Source: Flavobacterium antarcticum DSM 19726 (GTDB lineage: Bacteria; Bacteroidota; Bacteroidia; Flavobacteriales; Flavobacteriaceae). Taken from it: a DNA stretch of 64,000 nt. Positions within the stretch are counted from its first letter, which is position 1; every line of letters starts with the position of its first letter. The stretch spans positions 434,001 through 498,000 of the forward strand of contig NZ_ATTM01000001.1 of assembly GCF_000419685.1 (NCBI RefSeq). Direction: 5' to 3'. The notes under the pieces were generated by a model. It saw nothing but the letters and a program-made list of their open reading frames with translations. It had not been told where the DNA came from and made no database searches. This document shows, one piece after another, positions 54,149 to 62,211 of this stretch. A program made the position numbers and the translations under genes.

Positions 54149-54429
54149 AGCGATTGTTTTAGTTGAAGATTTTTTATTTTTTCAATAATATCGTCGAGTT
54201 TGTTTCGCACAGTAGGATAACTTTTTCCCATTTGGCTCGCCATTTCTTTTAGACTTCCGCTTGAAAGAAAAAAATCTAAAATAAACTGTTGCTCTTCTTC
54301 CGGAATTTGCAACAACATTGGCAAAGCATAAGTGCCTGAAACTTTTGTTCTACACTCTGGACAGCTCAATTCCGTCACAGAAAGTTGACTTTCACAACTA
54401 GGGCAACTGGCTGGAAGTTTAGGATTCAT
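54145..54429 (-). CDS. DUF2089 family zinc-ribbon/HTH regulator
   Basis: 94 residues from the ATG at 54429 (MNPKLPASCPSCESQL). Two CxxC pairs (CPSC, CPEC) form a zinc ribbon; the C-terminal half is a helix-turn-helix (FFLSSGSLKEMASQMGKSYPTVRNKLDDIIEKI). This matches DUF2089, probable DNA-binding proteins. The longer frame from 54456 runs into the repeated operator/promoter region and is rejected. It is first in an operon with a YIP1-like protein and an alpha/beta hydrolase and probably regulates it. Confidence 0.8.
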   Translation of the reverse strand: MNPKLPASCPSCESQLSVTELSCPECRTKVSGTYALPMLLQIPEEEQQFILDFFLSSGSLKEMASQMGKSYPTVRNKLDDIIEKIKNLQLKQSL

Positions 54430-54439
54430 TATAATTAAG

Positions 54440-54499
54440 TTTAGTTTATTAAACAAAGTTAATAATTATTTAAACAAAGTTAAACTATTTTTTAACATA
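54440..54499 (-). promoter_or_regulatory. Promoter and repeated operator-like region of the DUF2089 operon
   Basis: On the minus strand TTAACTTTGTTTAA occurs twice, 21 bp apart; each holds a TAACTTTG -7 box (54482-54475 and 54461-54454). Further GTTTA/TAAAC half-sites flank them (GTTAAAAAATAGTTTAAC, GTTTAATAAAC). Two overlapping starts or repressor sites are likely. Confidence 0.55.
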
Positions 54500-54511
54500 A
54501 TTATAATTTGG

Positions 54512-54542
54512 CCAAAAAAAAACTTCTGCAGAAGCAGAAGTT
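54512..54542 (-). terminator. Terminator of the TIGR03643 gene
   Basis: AACTTCTGC/GCAGAAGTT stem; T9 on the minus strand. Confidence 0.9.
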
Positions 54543-54547
54543 ACGTT

Positions 54548-54826
54548 TTAATCAAATTTATTTTTTATATAGTATTTACCGTCAAGATCTTCGTCAAAAT
54601 CATCCACTTTTTGAGGTTTTGGCTTAGGTTTAGCTGCCATAGCTTTCTTTTTCCAATGTTCAAATTTTTCTGCAGTTAATCGTTTTTTCATGATTTCGAT
54701 GATTTCTCGCTCTGCAAAGCCAAATTCTTTTTTGATAATTTCAAAAGGATTTCGTTCTTCTAAGGCAAGGGTAATCAATTTCTCATTCTGTTCCCAACTT
54801 AATTCGATATGTTTATTCTTCTTCAT
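54548..54826 (-). CDS. TIGR03643 / DUF2805 family protein
   Basis: 92 residues: IELSWEQNEKLITLALEERNPFEIIKKEFGFAEREIIEIMKKRLTAEKFEHWKKKA is the family signature, with helix-turn-helix-like spacing. The tail (KPKPKPQKVDDFDEDLDGKYYIKNKFD) is Lys/Pro-rich then acidic. Small soluble protein of unknown function; DNA binding is plausible only. Own terminator; no clear promoter found. Confidence 0.85.
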   Translation of the reverse strand: MKKNKHIELSWEQNEKLITLALEERNPFEIIKKEFGFAEREIIEIMKKRLTAEKFEHWKKKAMAAKPKPKPQKVDDFDEDLDGKYYIKNKFD

Positions 54827-54939
54827 TAGGTGAAAATTAATTCAGATAATTTTAGGGGTTAATTTATCAGTCAATATTAAGAAAAAAATCAAAACAATAA
54901 TACAGTAATACGTATTTTTTTTAAAAATTTATTTCTGTT

Positions 54940-55755
54940 CTATTTTATTTTTTTTTGAAATGGAATTTTCAACATACTTTTTATATCGCTTTGATGTTCA
55001 ATATTTTGATGTGTGTCAATGCCGTAAACGATTTCACTATTGGATAATTTAGAAAAGGTACCGAAAATGCGATCCCAAATCGAGAAGATATTTCCGTAAT
55101 TCGTATCTGTATAGGGCAAAATATAATGATGATGTACTTTGTGCATATCAGGTGAAACTAAAAAATAACTGATAAAAGTATCTAGTTTCTTTGGTAACTG
55201 GATATTTGCGTGATTAAATTGCGAGAAAACAACAGATAAAGATTGGTACAGAAATACAAGCCACATTGGTGTACCGGCAATTAGAATAGCAAGAATTGTG
55301 CAAATAAATCGAATCACGCTCTCACCTGGATGATGTCTATTTGCTGTAGTCGTGTCCACATACGCGTCGGTGTGGTGAATGAGGTGAAATCGCCACAAAA
55401 CCGGAATACGATGTTGTACCCAATGTGCAAAGTATGCACCAACAAGGTCTAAAAGTAATAAACCCAATACAGCATAAACGATGTTATTCAAATCCGGGAT
55501 TTGATTCAGGATTCCCAAATTGTGCTCAAAGGCATAATTTGCCGTAGCTAATAAAAGTCCGGCTAAAGCAAAATTTACAACGATAGTTGTCAGTGTGAAA
55601 AAGATATTTATTCCTGCGTGATTCCTCTTTTTGTAGCCAAATACGTGAAGCGGTGTGCTATTTTCAATAATCCAAAACAACGCAATTCCGCCTGCTAAAA
55701 TCAATCCGCGGTGCAGCGAAGAAATAGTTTCAAAATACGTGATTATTGTTTCCAT
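54940..55755 (-). CDS. Sterol desaturase / fatty acid hydroxylase family membrane protein
   Basis: 271 residues, integral membrane di-iron oxygenase. Histidine clusters are complete: HWVQHRIP, HLIHHTD, NRHHPGES, and HKVHHHYILPYTDTNYGN. Four or so membrane segments (LILAGGIALFWIIENS, FTLTTIVVNFALAGLLLA, IVYAVLGLLLLDLVGAYF, IRFICTILAILIAGTPMWLVFL). Likely hydroxylates a lipid or a carotenoid; substrate not readable. It ends 5 bp before the sensor kinase gene 55761, which is upstream on the same strand, so they may be co-transcribed. Confidence 0.92.
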   Translation of the reverse strand: METIITYFETISSLHRGLILAGGIALFWIIENSTPLHVFGYKKRNHAGINIFFTLTTIVVNFALAGLLLATANYAFEHNLGILNQIPDLNNIVYAVLGLLLLDLVGAYFAHWVQHRIPVLWRFHLIHHTDAYVDTTTANRHHPGESVIRFICTILAILIAGTPMWLVFLYQSLSVVFSQFNHANIQLPKKLDTFISYFLVSPDMHKVHHHYILPYTDTNYGNIFSIWDRIFGTFSKLSNSEIVYGIDTHQNIEHQSDIKSMLKIPFQKKIK

Positions 55756-55760
55756 ATCGT

Positions 55761-57107
55761 CTATGTAAAGAGGATTGTAAATATTGTTCCGACATTAACC
55801 TCACTTTTCACCACAATTTTCCCGCCAAAACGTTCCACTTGCATTTTTGTCATAAATAGTCCAATACCTTTTGCATCGGGATGTTCGTGAAACACTTTAT
55901 TCATCCCAAATAGTTTTGATCCATATTTATTTAAATCAATTCCCAGTCCGTTGTCTTGTACGTTCAAGTAAATTTGACCGTCGATCATTTGACTTGAAAT
56001 GTTAAGCACCGGTTTACGATCTGGAGCTGCATATTTCAGTGCATTACTGATTAAATTATGAAAAATACTTTCTAAATAGATGATTGGATAATTTACGATG
56101 GGTGCTTCTGAAAAATCCGTCTTTATAACGGCATCTTTATGTAAAATCTCTCCTTGTAAATTCTCAATTGTTTTGTTTAATACGGTTTCAAATTTTACGG
56201 TATCAATTTCTATTTTTTTAGTGGCCTTCAAACTCATAATGTCAATCAAATGGTTTAAAGTTTCATTCAAATTTTGCGACACTTTTTTCAACATTTCAAA
56301 AACGGTCTTTGCTTCTTCCACACCTCCGTTTTCGTCGTAAGTTTCAATGAGCATCGTAATGTTTGCTGCTGGAGCACGAAGATTATGCGATATAATACTT
56401 GAAAAGTCATTCAGTTGGTTGTTCTGAACACTCAACTCTTCAATTAAATTTCTTTGGATTTCGTCTTGCTCTGCAATTTTATGAACTGCTTTTCTGATTA
56501 AAATATAAGCAATAAAAATCAATAATGAAATGATAAACACGAACGCCAAAAAAAGCATGTTGCGGGTTTGAACTGTGTCCTCTGTTTGCTTTAGTTTGTT
56601 GGAAAGAATATTGATTTGCTGTTCTTGGTACTTGGCAACAATAACTTTAATGCTGTCCATGATCTCTTTTCCACGACCGGTTTCAATCAGTTTTGCGGCA
56701 CTTTCCATTCCGTCTCTCTTCCGTCTTAAAATTGTGCTATCACTAAATGTGATTTTCTTTAAAATTAAATCTTCAATGGAATCTAATTTTAAAATTTCAT
56801 GAGAATTATCAATTTTCAAAGACCGTAGCGAATCAATCCATTTGTTTATTTCTGAATTTTTTTCTATAAATGCATCTAAATATTCAGGGCTTCCCGTAAT
56901 GGCAAAACCCCTTGAACTTGTTTCGATATCAATTGTGGTGGATAGTATTTTCTCTAATAACGTATTTGCAGTACTCGTTTGATAAATCGTTGCTCTATTT
57001 TGTTTAACGGCTTCTGCTCGATTATATGACGTAATAATTAAGACAATAACGACAAGTGCTACCGCAAAAAAAGTAATGTCAATCTTATTTTTTAATGTAA
57101 ATTTCAA
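55761..57107 (-). CDS. CHASE3-type sensor histidine kinase
   Basis: 448 residues. Two membrane segments (about 11-27 and 184-204) enclose a periplasmic CHASE3-like domain (LLEKILSTTIDIETSSRGFAITGSPEYLDAF). The transmitter has phospho-acceptor His241 in IISHNLRAPAANITML, the N box (FHNLISNALKYA) and G1 box (VQDNGLGIDLNKYG), and F/G2 (GIGLFMTKMQVERFGGKI). No response regulator is adjacent; the next gene downstream is the sterol desaturase. Signal unknown. Confidence 0.93.
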   Translation of the reverse strand: MKFTLKNKIDITFFAVALVVIVLIITSYNRAEAVKQNRATIYQTSTANTLLEKILSTTIDIETSSRGFAITGSPEYLDAFIEKNSEINKWIDSLRSLKIDNSHEILKLDSIEDLILKKITFSDSTILRRKRDGMESAAKLIETGRGKEIMDSIKVIVAKYQEQQINILSNKLKQTEDTVQTRNMLFLAFVFIISLLIFIAYILIRKAVHKIAEQDEIQRNLIEELSVQNNQLNDFSSIISHNLRAPAANITMLIETYDENGGVEEAKTVFEMLKKVSQNLNETLNHLIDIMSLKATKKIEIDTVKFETVLNKTIENLQGEILHKDAVIKTDFSEAPIVNYPIIYLESIFHNLISNALKYAAPDRKPVLNISSQMIDGQIYLNVQDNGLGIDLNKYGSKLFGMNKVFHEHPDAKGIGLFMTKMQVERFGGKIVVKSEVNVGTIFTILFT

Positions 57108-57178
57108 ATTTAAAAATGTATTAAAAGTTTTATTTTAAATAACTTTTGCTGAAAGATTGGGTGATAAAAATAACAAAA

Positions 57179-57781
57179 TTATTTGATTGTACGAAAGGTA
57201 AGATTGATTCGAGGACCAATTTCTTGCATTGTTTTAGGAATTTGGTGTTTGTAGAAGTGCTGAGTAGCTCCTTTCATCAAAAGTAAACTGCCATTTTGTA
57301 ATTTTATTTTGCATTTAAAATCGTTATTTGTATTGTGTTTTAAGTGAAAAAACCGTTCACTTCCTAGTGTTACAGAGGCAATAATTGGGTTTGTCCCTAA
57401 TTCTTTTTCGTTATCTGCATGCCATCCGTTACTGTCTTTTCCATCGCGGTACAAATTCAGTAATACGCTGTTAAAAGTGCTTTGCGACTGGGCTTCAATT
57501 TTGCTTTTTAATGCTAAAAGTTGTTCCGTCCACGGATTTGCATTCATTTTTATGTTCGAATAGGAATAATCTAAATTTTCGGAGCCATAAAATGCCGTTA
57601 AGCGAGGTTGTGGATGTGTTTTTCCAAAAATCGTTATTGAATCACTTCTCCACGGCGTCTCTGAAAATAACTTATTGAATAATTCACCAGCTGCTTTTTC
57701 GTCAAGGAAACTAGGGATATAGCTTACTTCTGCATCTTTTAAATCAAATAGAATCGGTTCGTTCGAAAATAGTGCTTCCAT
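57179..57781 (-). CDS. AlkB-type 2-oxoglutarate/Fe(II) dioxygenase
   Basis: Repairs alkylated bases (N1-methyladenine, N3-methylcytosine) by oxidative demethylation. 200 residues, similar in layout to human ALKBH2: PQPRLTAFYG, iron ligands His121 and Asp123 in GWHADNEKELG, the third His in TQHFYKHQIPK, and 2-oxoglutarate-binding arginines in GPRINLTFR. Active-site residues are complete. It lies 7 bp after a DoxX-like gene, probably one operon. Confidence 0.93.
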   Translation of the reverse strand: MEALFSNEPILFDLKDAEVSYIPSFLDEKAAGELFNKLFSETPWRSDSITIFGKTHPQPRLTAFYGSENLDYSYSNIKMNANPWTEQLLALKSKIEAQSQSTFNSVLLNLYRDGKDSNGWHADNEKELGTNPIIASVTLGSERFFHLKHNTNNDFKCKIKLQNGSLLLMKGATQHFYKHQIPKTMQEIGPRINLTFRTIK

Positions 57782-57788
57782 GAGATGT

Positions 57789-58151
57789 TTATAAAGTATA
57801 ATAGTAAGCCCAAACCATCAATGCAATTTGCAAAGGCAATCTTAAAAATAAAACAATTTTAGGCAATCCCATTCCTGCTTTTTTATTCGTAAACATATAC
57901 AAATTAGCAGGAAAAACCACAAACAATAATGCGATTAATCCCCATGCTGCTGCTTTGGAAAACATAGGAATACAAAGACAAATTCCCAAAAGTACTTCTG
58001 CGATTCCCGCTACATTATTGAGCAATTTAGGATTTGGTAAATACGGAGGAATGATTTTTAAATAGATCCTTGGATTTCTGAAATGATTGAATCCAGCGAG
58101 AATATAAATAGCCGCCATTAAATATAAATGCCATGGTAAGTCAAAAGTCAT
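57789..58151 (-). CDS. DoxX/MauE-like small membrane protein
   Basis: 120 residues, four membrane helices: LYLMAAIYILAGFNHFRNP, VAGIAEVLLGICLCIP, AAWGLIALLFVVFPANLYMF and LRLPLQIALMVWAYYY. The pattern NHF-P and PPYLP fits DoxX-like proteins. Role unknown. A -7 box (TATTTTTG, 58184-58177) lies 25 nt upstream, so it starts the DoxX-alkB unit. Confidence 0.85.
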   Translation of the reverse strand: MTFDLPWHLYLMAAIYILAGFNHFRNPRIYLKIIPPYLPNPKLLNNVAGIAEVLLGICLCIPMFSKAAAWGLIALLFVVFPANLYMFTNKKAGMGLPKIVLFLRLPLQIALMVWAYYYTL

Positions 58152-58176
58152 CGGCTTAGTTTTAGGTCTAAAGTAG

Positions 58177-58184
58177 CAAAAATA
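58177..58184 (-). promoter_or_regulatory. Probable -7 box of the DoxX-alkB unit
   Basis: TATTTTTG on the minus strand, just past the end of the EamA gene; no standard -33. Confidence 0.4.
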
Positions 58185-58186
58185 AA

Positions 58187-59104
58187 TTACATCATTTTTG
58201 ATTTCCGCTTGAAATTAAAATTCATAATGACAATTGCCGTTATAATTAGAATAATTCCCAACCACTGAATTAAAACCACTTGCTCATTCAATAAAAAATA
58301 AGCCATTAGTACTGAAACGGGAAGCTCTAAAGAAGCAACAATACTTCCTAAACCAATTCCCGTATGTGGAAAACCCGCATTTAACAATAAGGGTGGAATT
58401 ACAGTACCAAATAAAGCCAATATAATTCCCCACTTCATGAAGATCTCAAGATTAAATGGCGTCACTTGTGTTACCAATGCAAACGAGAAGACGATTACTG
58501 CACCACCAATTAACATTAATAAACTGCGTTGTGCTGCAGAAACATGCGTTGCGATTCGGTTTGCGGTAAACATAGTTGTAGTGAAGGAAGCAGCTGCTAA
58601 AAGTCCCCAAAATATTCCCGTTGACCAATTAATGGAAGAATCGTTAAAATCAATTTTAAAAATATTTATTGCTAAGGCTGTCCCTATCAAAACCACAATA
58701 ACAGCAAGTGTTTTTTGTAAAGAAGGCGCTTTTTTATCAAGAAACCACTCTAATAAAACACCCATCCAAACGGTTTGCATCAACATCACTATACCAATTG
58801 AGACAGGAATATATTTAACGGCTAAATAATAAAATAAACTGGTCAAACCTGTAGAAGTTCCAGCTACAATTAAGTGAAGGATATTTTTTTTGGTTGGTTT
58901 TACAATTTTGGTTTTAGTTCGATTGCGTTGAATTAAATTCACAATTAAAAGTCCAATCAATCCATATATAAATTGAGAAGTTGTTACTTCAGCGGTGGTA
59001 TAACCTTCGTTGTAGGCAATTTTTACAAAAGTAGCAAGCATTCCATAACTTGTAGCTCCAAGCGCCACAAGAAAAACACCTTTAAGAAGATTGTTTTGGG
59101 TCAT
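58187..59104 (-). CDS. EamA (DMT) family transporter
   Basis: 305 residues, ten predicted membrane helices in two EamA repeats (GVFLVALGATSYGMLATFVKIAYNEG and STGIFWGLLAAASFTTTMFTANRIA). Inner-membrane metabolite exporter of unknown substrate. A -7 box TATATTTG lies at 59135-59128, 24 nt before the start. Confidence 0.92.
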   Translation of the reverse strand: MTQNNLLKGVFLVALGATSYGMLATFVKIAYNEGYTTAEVTTSQFIYGLIGLLIVNLIQRNRTKTKIVKPTKKNILHLIVAGTSTGLTSLFYYLAVKYIPVSIGIVMLMQTVWMGVLLEWFLDKKAPSLQKTLAVIVVLIGTALAINIFKIDFNDSSINWSTGIFWGLLAAASFTTTMFTANRIATHVSAAQRSLLMLIGGAVIVFSFALVTQVTPFNLEIFMKWGIILALFGTVIPPLLLNAGFPHTGIGLGSIVASLELPVSVLMAYFLLNEQVVLIQWLGIILIITAIVIMNFNFKRKSKMM

Positions 59105-59127
59105 ATCCTAAAATTTAAAAAGGGCGA

Positions 59128-59135
59128 CAAATATA
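59128..59135 (-). promoter_or_regulatory. Probable -7 box of the EamA gene
   Basis: TATATTTG on the minus strand; no -33 TTG at standard spacing. Confidence 0.45.
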
Positions 59136-59233
59136 GGATTTAATTACCGATGTCTTCTATAATTTACAAAATATAAAACCAGATCGTTTTTAGGCGAAAG
59201 TTCGCTGTAGATTAAAAACAGTAATTCCGCTTA

Positions 59234-59851
59234 TTAAGTGAAATCATATTTTCTTTCCACGGCATACCGAACTAAATCATTCTTGCCGTGCATATTTAAT
59301 TTTTTTAAAATATTTTTTCGATGCGTGTCAACCGTTGCTTTTCCAATAAATAAGAGTTCGCTAATTTCTACGGAACTATTACCTTCGCCAATTAGTCTTA
59401 AAATTTCCAGTTCCCTTTTGCTTAATATTATTTCCTCAGTTAAACTTGTATTTTTTTCAATCATCAGATTTGAATCAAAAAACGACTTTTTCTTAGCTAC
59501 TGTTCGAATAGCTTCAACTAAGGTAGCAAGTGATGAATTTTTCATGATGTAACCTGAAGCGCCGGCATCACGCATTTGAGCGACAGCGTCCGTTTGATCA
59601 AACATGCTAAAACCGATGACATCAATAGTTGGAAATTCAGTTTTGATAATTCGTGTTGCAGAAATACCGTCCAGTTTTGGCATGCGAATGTCAGTGATGA
59701 CTACATTTGGCTCTTTGAGGCGCACCAAGTCAATCAAAGCTTCGCCATCGTTTGCTTCGCCAATAACTTGAATATCCAACTCGTTTTGCAAAGACAATTT
59801 TATGCCGTCAATCAGGGATTGGTGGTCTTCTGCAATTACTATTCTGATCAT
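59234..59851 (-). CDS. NarL/FixJ-type response regulator
   Basis: 205 residues. Receiver domain with phosphorylation site Asp54 (VVITDIRMPKLDG), acidic pocket (AEDH) and Lys in IMKNSSLATLVEA; C-terminal LuxR-type helix-turn-helix (LSKRELEILRLIGEGNSSVEISELLFIGKATVDTHRKNILKKL). Its start overlaps the stop of the sensor kinase by 4 bp (59848-59851), so the two form a pair. Target genes are unknown. Confidence 0.96.
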   Translation of the reverse strand: MIRIVIAEDHQSLIDGIKLSLQNELDIQVIGEANDGEALIDLVRLKEPNVVITDIRMPKLDGISATRIIKTEFPTIDVIGFSMFDQTDAVAQMRDAGASGYIMKNSSLATLVEAIRTVAKKKSFFDSNLMIEKNTSLTEEIILSKRELEILRLIGEGNSSVEISELLFIGKATVDTHRKNILKKLNMHGKNDLVRYAVERKYDFT

Positions 59852-61623
59852 AACGGTAAATCAATTATAATGGTCGTACCTTTTGAAATAATAGAATCTA
59901 CTGTAAAAGTTCCGCCCATTTGTTCTACTTTGTGTTCAATGTTTTTCAATCCAATACCATCTTTTTTTGTTACTACTCTGTAATCAAATCCTTTTCCGTT
60001 GTCTTCAATGATGATGTTAATGAGGTCTAAATTATGTTGCGTCAAATATATACTTACTTCACTTGCTTCTGAATGTTTGATAATGTTTGTGCACAATTCT
60101 TGTATGATTCTAAAAAGAGTAACTTCTACAGAATTAGACAATCGTTGCGTTAACCCAAATGGAATTACATTAAAATCCAACCGGTTGATAACCGTCATCT
60201 TTTCAGCCATCTTTTTTACAGAAACTAATAGACCTTCATTACCTACCACTCCCATGTTTTTGAGATGCGATATGTTTCGTACCTTTTGATAGGTCTCTTC
60301 TAAAAGTGCGTCCGTTTTTTCAAAAAGCTTTTGTTTGGTTGCATTCTGTGATCTGTTGATATTTTGAAAATTTAATTTTAAGGTGGCTAATAAACTGCCT
60401 AAATTATCGTGCAGTTCATTTGCAATCTGTTGTCGTTCTATTTCTTGACTTTTCAACATCAAATCAATATCATGTAATTCGCGGTCTCTTAACGTTTTTT
60501 CTAGTTTTTGTGCTTGAATCATCTGTGCCTGTTCAGCAATTTTTCTCTTTTTTGAACTGTTTTTATAGATCAATACCGAAAGTATTATTGCTACTAAGAG
60601 TACACCTAAAGTGGTATAAGTGATAATTTGATTTCGTTGTACTTTTGCTTTTAACGTCAAATTCTCAATTTCTTTTTCCTTGGTTTGATACTGTATGTTG
60701 AATTCTGAGATTTTCTTATTTTGCTCGTCAAAATTAAATTCTTCCTGAACATCTACATAATTAGAGAGGTTTTTATATGCATTCTTAAAATCACCTAATT
60801 CATTGTAATTTACGGCTAAAAACTGATAAATATAACTTTTGATTATTTTTTCGTTCCGAAGTAAGGTTATTTCATTTGCTTTGTTCAAAAGTGCTAGGGC
60901 CTTTGGGTAGTCTTTTTTACTGTAGTAACAACTGGCTTTATTAATTAAACTGATGCAGATTCCGTACTGATTATTAATTCTTCTACTATACTCAATAGAT
61001 TTATCAATATAGTAAATTGCAGAATCTTGCTTTTGCAAAATTTCATTGTATAAAACACCAAGGTTAGAATATAAATTTTCAAATTGATCGTCGTTGTTTG
61101 CTATTTTGCTGTACTGTAGTGATTTTTTAAACAAGTCAAAACTTTTCTCGGGCTGTTCTTCCATTATTAAAGAACCCCAACTGGAATATGCCTTTGCAAT
61201 AATTAAATTGTCCTTCTTTTTTAAAGCATATTTTAAATAATCGTCAATATACATTTCTGCTTTTTTTCGATTGTTTTTCTCAGTACTGAGAAGAAAAGCG
61301 ATTTCTAAATTAAGATCCATCGCTTTGTCAATGCTATCTATCGAAAAATATTCTCTTTTGGCTGCTAAATAAGTAAGAAATGCCTTTGCATTTTCGTTTT
61401 CAGCGGCAAAACACTTTGCTTTATAAAGATGAAGAAGTGCTAAATCATTTTTTTTTATGCTTAACGTATCGTACGTATTGATTTTTTGTAAAGCAGCATA
61501 GTTTTTTCCGTTTGTTATAAGCGTGTCAATTTTTGCAAAATCTACTTCTTGCGCTTTTAATATTCCACTTAAAAAGAGAAACATGAATAAGTATACAAAC
61601 CAAGTTTTACTATTTTGACCCAT
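59848..61623 (-). CDS. TPR-containing sensor histidine kinase (HisKA_3)
   Basis: 591 residues. Signal peptide (VYLFMFLFLSGILKAQ), a periplasmic TPR array (about 30-300), one membrane segment (about 334-353), a coiled coil, then HisKA_3 with phospho-acceptor His405 in ERQQIANELHDNLGSLLATLK, and an ATPase domain (IIQELCTNIIKHSEASEVSI, EDNGKGFD, DGIGLKNIEHKVEQMGGTF). This is the NarX-like kinase pairing with the downstream NarL-type regulator. It starts 10 bp after a gene for an uncharacterised 159-residue protein. Confidence 0.95.
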   Translation of the reverse strand: MGQNSKTWFVYLFMFLFLSGILKAQEVDFAKIDTLITNGKNYAALQKINTYDTLSIKKNDLALLHLYKAKCFAAENENAKAFLTYLAAKREYFSIDSIDKAMDLNLEIAFLLSTEKNNRKKAEMYIDDYLKYALKKKDNLIIAKAYSSWGSLIMEEQPEKSFDLFKKSLQYSKIANNDDQFENLYSNLGVLYNEILQKQDSAIYYIDKSIEYSRRINNQYGICISLINKASCYYSKKDYPKALALLNKANEITLLRNEKIIKSYIYQFLAVNYNELGDFKNAYKNLSNYVDVQEEFNFDEQNKKISEFNIQYQTKEKEIENLTLKAKVQRNQIITYTTLGVLLVAIILSVLIYKNSSKKRKIAEQAQMIQAQKLEKTLRDRELHDIDLMLKSQEIERQQIANELHDNLGSLLATLKLNFQNINRSQNATKQKLFEKTDALLEETYQKVRNISHLKNMGVVGNEGLLVSVKKMAEKMTVINRLDFNVIPFGLTQRLSNSVEVTLFRIIQELCTNIIKHSEASEVSIYLTQHNLDLINIIIEDNGKGFDYRVVTKKDGIGLKNIEHKVEQMGGTFTVDSIISKGTTIIIDLPL

Positions 61624-61633
61624 TTTTTATGCG

Positions 61634-62113
61634 CTATTTAATGACTAAACTTAAGCCAACTTTCCTAGGCCCACTATTTGAAGAACTCGTTTTGCTAGTT
61701 GATCCTTCCGCATCACCACTTTGATTACCGTTATTTCTTACATTTTCAAGTATGTTTTCTAAATCAGAAAAAAAGAAAGCTTTATCTGTTGCACTACAAT
61801 CTGTGTTGTGGTAAAATATAAATAACGTTTCCGGTTGTGATTCATCAAATTCTGCAGCTTCCGCATAACGATTTAATTTATCAATTTCAAAATCCATCAC
61901 ATAGTCAAAGTCGCTGTGCTCAATAGGTTGTTGAGAATCATTATTGAAATGGCAAAAAACAGCATTTATAATCCCACTCGAAGTTCTTTTTGAGAAATTG
62001 TAGAGCGTTGTACTTGTGGGTTTGTCAGGAATTTGTGCTGGAATGCAGATTTCAACTCTTGCGGTTCGCACTGTGGTAAAAGTTCCTCTTGCAGTATAAG
62101 TAGTATTGGACAT
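61634..62113 (-). CDS. Hypothetical protein upstream of the TPR kinase
   Basis: 159 residues, no signal peptide or membrane segment. The first about 125 residues are mixed alpha/beta (TFTTVRTARVEICIPAQIPDKP .. FDYVMDFEIDKLNRYAEAAEFDE .. LFIFYHNTDCSATDKAFFFSDLENILENV). A Ser/Gly/Asn linker (NNGNQSGDAEGSTSKTSSSN) leads to a C-terminal strand (RKVGLSLVIK). Not recognised. Spacing of 10 bp to the kinase suggests one operon, so it may be a signalling partner; this is inferred from context only. Confidence 0.7.
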   Translation of the reverse strand: MSNTTYTARGTFTTVRTARVEICIPAQIPDKPTSTTLYNFSKRTSSGIINAVFCHFNNDSQQPIEHSDFDYVMDFEIDKLNRYAEAAEFDESQPETLFIFYHNTDCSATDKAFFFSDLENILENVRNNGNQSGDAEGSTSKTSSSNSGPRKVGLSLVIK

Positions 62114-62163
62114 CTTGTAAATCTAATGATTAGTAATAGTCAAATCTACTAAAACCAGACATA

Positions 62164-62193
62164 AAAAAAATCCCTACAAGTAGGGATTTTTAA
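62164..62193 (-). terminator. Terminator of htpG
   Basis: AAAATCCCTAC/GTAGGGATTTT stem with AA loop; T run on the minus strand. Confidence 0.9.
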
Positions 62194-62211
62194 ATTATCT
62201 GTAAAATAGAA

